From: Hyphomicrobiaceae bacterium | Lineage (GTDB): Bacteria > Pseudomonadota > Alphaproteobacteria > Rhizobiales > Hyphomicrobiaceae | Reading direction: 5' to 3' | Assembly: GCA_020442165.1 (NCBI GenBank) | Contig: JAGRKV010000054.1 | Location: 62,001-126,000, forward strand | DNA length: 64,000 nucleotides | Part shown: piece by piece, positions 62,296-64,000 of the stretch | How the letters are laid out: each line of letters begins with the position of its first letter | Numbering within the stretch: the stretch's first letter is position 1 | Notes under the pieces: model-generated | Told to the model about the DNA's origin: nothing | Database searches by the model: none | Seen by the model: only the letters and a program-made list of their open reading frames with translations | Position numbers and translations under genes: made by a program

Positions 62296-62814
62296 ATGGC
62301 ATCAGGAAATTTCGGTGGTTACAGTGTCGCGAGCATCCTTGGGATGGTGCTTGGCGCAGTGGTGGGAGCAGGGGCGGAGAGCTCACTCCAGGCCGATCGC
62401 GAATTGAGACGACAGTCATTTCTGAGATCGCAGGATGCCCACAATTTGTGGATCCAGGGCAGGACTGAAGGAGACAAAAAGAAGATCGACATGGCGCGAT
62501 TTCAAATCGCGGCTTACGGCTCAAATGACCAAATCATGGCCGTAAGAAATTGGATGAAATACGAGGACGAGCAGAGCAAGATTGAGGTGGCCAAAAAAGT
62601 CGAGATGGCGGATCGCAAATATGTGCCGATAGACACGTGCCCACCCAAGACGCACCCAGAAATGCAGTATTACATGACTGCACGTCACAGCACCAAGCCG
62701 CCAAATTTCTCCTTGTTCACCTTGCTGACCTCGATAAGCTTCGCCGAGCCGGTGCCTGACGAGATCGTTGCCGAAGTGGCACTCAGATGTTTCCTGAAGA
62801 ATTCTGACAAATGA
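62296..62814 (+). CDS. Orphan hypothetical protein with N-terminal glycine-rich hydrophobic segment
   Basis: A 172-residue protein whose first 30 residues are Gly/Ala-rich and hydrophobic (ASGNFGGYSVASILGMVLGAVVGAGAES), either a membrane anchor or a signal. The rest is helical and charged (RELRRQSFLRSQDAHNLWIQGRTEGDKKKIDMARFQIAAYG, with several Lys/Glu-rich stretches) and contains a CPPKTHPEMQYYM block and a late Cys. GGAG lies 7 bases before the ATG. The gene is more AT-rich than its neighbours, by eye. I do not recognise it; it may be recent or strain-specific. Confidence 0.6.
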   Translation: MASGNFGGYSVASILGMVLGAVVGAGAESSLQADRELRRQSFLRSQDAHNLWIQGRTEGDKKKIDMARFQIAAYGSNDQIMAVRNWMKYEDEQSKIEVAKKVEMADRKYVPIDTCPPKTHPEMQYYMTARHSTKPPNFSLFTLLTSISFAEPVPDEIVAEVALRCFLKNSDK

Positions 62815-62973
62815 TCTTGCTCCTGAATTGCCGAGCGGCACCGCGCGGGCAATCGTCACAACTGGTCAGGGCAACACGTCGGTATTGATTGCAAATTGAC
62901 GAAGCAGACAGCTGGACCGGGACCAGACTACTAACGCAGTCGTCGGGAATCGTCGGATCTGATCGTCGGTCGA

Positions 62974-64000
62974 CTACCGACTGTTGATGCGATGCACGGT
63001 CACTTCGCCTTGCTTCAAGGACAGCGCCAGCTCGCCGCGCTTCAGCAAAAGCGCATCCTCGCCAAACAGCTGCCGTCGCCAGCCGTGCATGGCGGCAACG
63101 TCCGGCTCCTCATGCGAGGCGATGCGTTCCAGATCGCTGGTGTCTGCGATGAGCCGCGGAGCGACGCCGTGCCGGGCAGCGGCGGACTTCAGGAGAACCT
63201 TCAGCAGTTCCACCGTCGCTGTTGCCTCCGCCGTCAACGGTTCGCCCTGGCGCAGCGGCGGCACCGCCTTGAGGTCGCGATCCAGGCCGCGCTTGACGGC
63301 CTCGACGATCTCGCGCGCCCGTGCCGAGCGAGAAAACCCGTCCGACAGGCTGCGTAGCTGCGAAAGCTGCTCGGGTGCCGTCGGTGCCTGGTTGGCGATG
63401 TCGTAAAGCGCCTCGTCCTTCATAATGCGCTGACGCGGCACGTCCTGCCCCTGCGCCAGACGCTCCCGCCATGCTGCCAGCTCCATCAGCACCGACAGGG
63501 CCTTGCGGTTCTTGACGCGCAGCTTGAGACGCTTCCAGGAGTCCTCCGGTTGTGTCTCATAGGTTGATGGCGTGGTCAGCACGGCCATCTCTTCGTCGAG
63601 CCAACCGTGCCGGCCGGTGGTGTCGAGTTGCGCCTTCAGTGTCTGGTAGACCTGCCGCAGGTACGTGACGTCGCCGAGTGCGTAGACGAGTTGCTTTTCC
63701 GACAAGGGCCGTCTGCTCCAGTCGGTGAAGCGCGAAGACTTGTCGATGTCCTTGCCGGTGATCTTCTTGACCAGATTGCCGTAACTGACAGAATCGCCAA
63801 ATCCGCACACCATCGCCGCCACTTGCGTATCGAAGAGGGGGGCCGGGATGCGGCCGGCCTGGATCCACACGATCTCGATGTCCTGCCGTGCGGCGTGAAA
63901 CACCTTGACGATGTTGGGATCGGCCATCAGTTCCCAGAGCGGATCGAGCTTCAGGCCAGCCGCCAGAGGATCGACAATGGCTTCAATGCCCGGCGCGGCA
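62974..64000 (-). CDS. rnd: Ribonuclease D (5' end beyond the window)
   Basis: 3'-5' exoribonuclease of the DEDD family that trims tRNA precursors. The frame is open to the window edge, where the last visible part reads EAIVDPLAAGLKLDPLWELMADPNIVKVFHAARQDIE, a typical region around the second exonuclease motif; YALGDVTYLRQVY is the third. Two helical HRDC-like domains follow (the second includes PRQRIMKDEALYDIANQAP). The N-terminal part with the first acidic motif is outside the window, so only about 340 residues are seen. It is convergent with the orphan gene, 159 bases away. In this order rnd is often near ppx. Confidence 0.94.
   Translation of the reverse strand, partial: AAPGIEAIVDPLAAGLKLDPLWELMADPNIVKVFHAARQDIEIVWIQAGRIPAPLFDTQVAAMVCGFGDSVSYGNLVKKITGKDIDKSSRFTDWSRRPLSEKQLVYALGDVTYLRQVYQTLKAQLDTTGRHGWLDEEMAVLTTPSTYETQPEDSWKRLKLRVKNRKALSVLMELAAWRERLAQGQDVPRQRIMKDEALYDIANQAPTAPEQLSQLRSLSDGFSRSARAREIVEAVKRGLDRDLKAVPPLRQGEPLTAEATATVELLKVLLKSAAARHGVAPRLIADTSDLERIASHEEPDVAAMHGWRRQLFGEDALLLKRGELALSLKQGEVTVHRINSR

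Overview
The window looks like chromosomal DNA of a GC-rich alphaproteobacterium, most likely of the order Hyphomicrobiales (Rhizobiales). Evidence: a CcrM-type GANTC methyltransferase with a CtrA-like box upstream; HdaA inside the run DUF2066 - CDP-alcohol phosphatidyltransferase - AI-2E transporter - hdaA - ppk - ppx; a MutY/DUF721/DsbA neighbourhood; and a polyprenyl synthase/DUF2007/methyltransferase/S49 peptidase cluster. These arrangements are familiar from this order. Many start codons appear to be GTG or TTG behind strong purine-rich ribosome binding sites. I saw no rRNA, tRNA, CRISPR array, prophage or insertion sequence.

Layout. 0.2-4.5 kb: a PNPOx-like protein, two tandem DsbA-family oxidoreductases, a DUF721 (DciA-like) protein and divergent mutY. 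4.6-9.9 kb: a membrane-anchored L7/L12-like protein, a YiiX-like papain-fold hydrolase, ccrM and two small secreted proteins. 9.9-15.4 kb: rnhB, a PA0069-type radical SAM protein, then two TIGR0428x-type glycosyltransferases around an exported metallo-hydrolase. 15.5-21.6 kb: a DMT exporter, moaB, a GyrI-like protein, a 4Fe-4S uracil-DNA glycosylase, ETF-ubiquinone oxidoreductase and ispE. 21.7-27.8 kb: a large TPR protein, a gamma-glutamylcyclotransferase, the polyprenyl synthase, DUF2007, a tRNA-type methyltransferase and an S49 peptidase. 28.2-33.5 kb: a DEAD-box helicase with a repeat-rich tail, a desaturase and dodecin. 33.7-39.4 kb: glyQ and glyS, separated by unrelated genes.

39.5-47.1 kb: a REP-like repeat, a DUF4261-like protein, a second cyclotransferase, a GST, an ABC-F ATPase and a GYF_2-domain membrane protein. 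47.4-52.0 kb: ndk, a cytochrome P450, purN and purM. 52.3-59.9 kb: the DUF2066-to-ppx run, linking phospholipid synthesis, control of DnaA and polyphosphate turnover. 60.2-62.8 kb: a DnaJ-type co-chaperone and small orphan genes. The window ends inside rnd (RNase D).

Themes: DNA maintenance (mutY, rnhB, UDG, DciA-like, CcrM, HdaA), translation (glyQS, ABC-F, helicase) and isoprenoid/quinone metabolism (ispE, polyprenyl synthase, ETF-QO). I found no clear new multi-gene defence or biosynthetic system. The best unexplained signals are an AT-rich in-frame patch in glyS, a possible structured RNA near 42.9 kb, a 21-bp perfect hairpin near 48.0 kb, an operator-like palindrome near 9.47 kb, a paralogous pair of small Cys-rich secreted proteins, and a small ORF coupled to purM.
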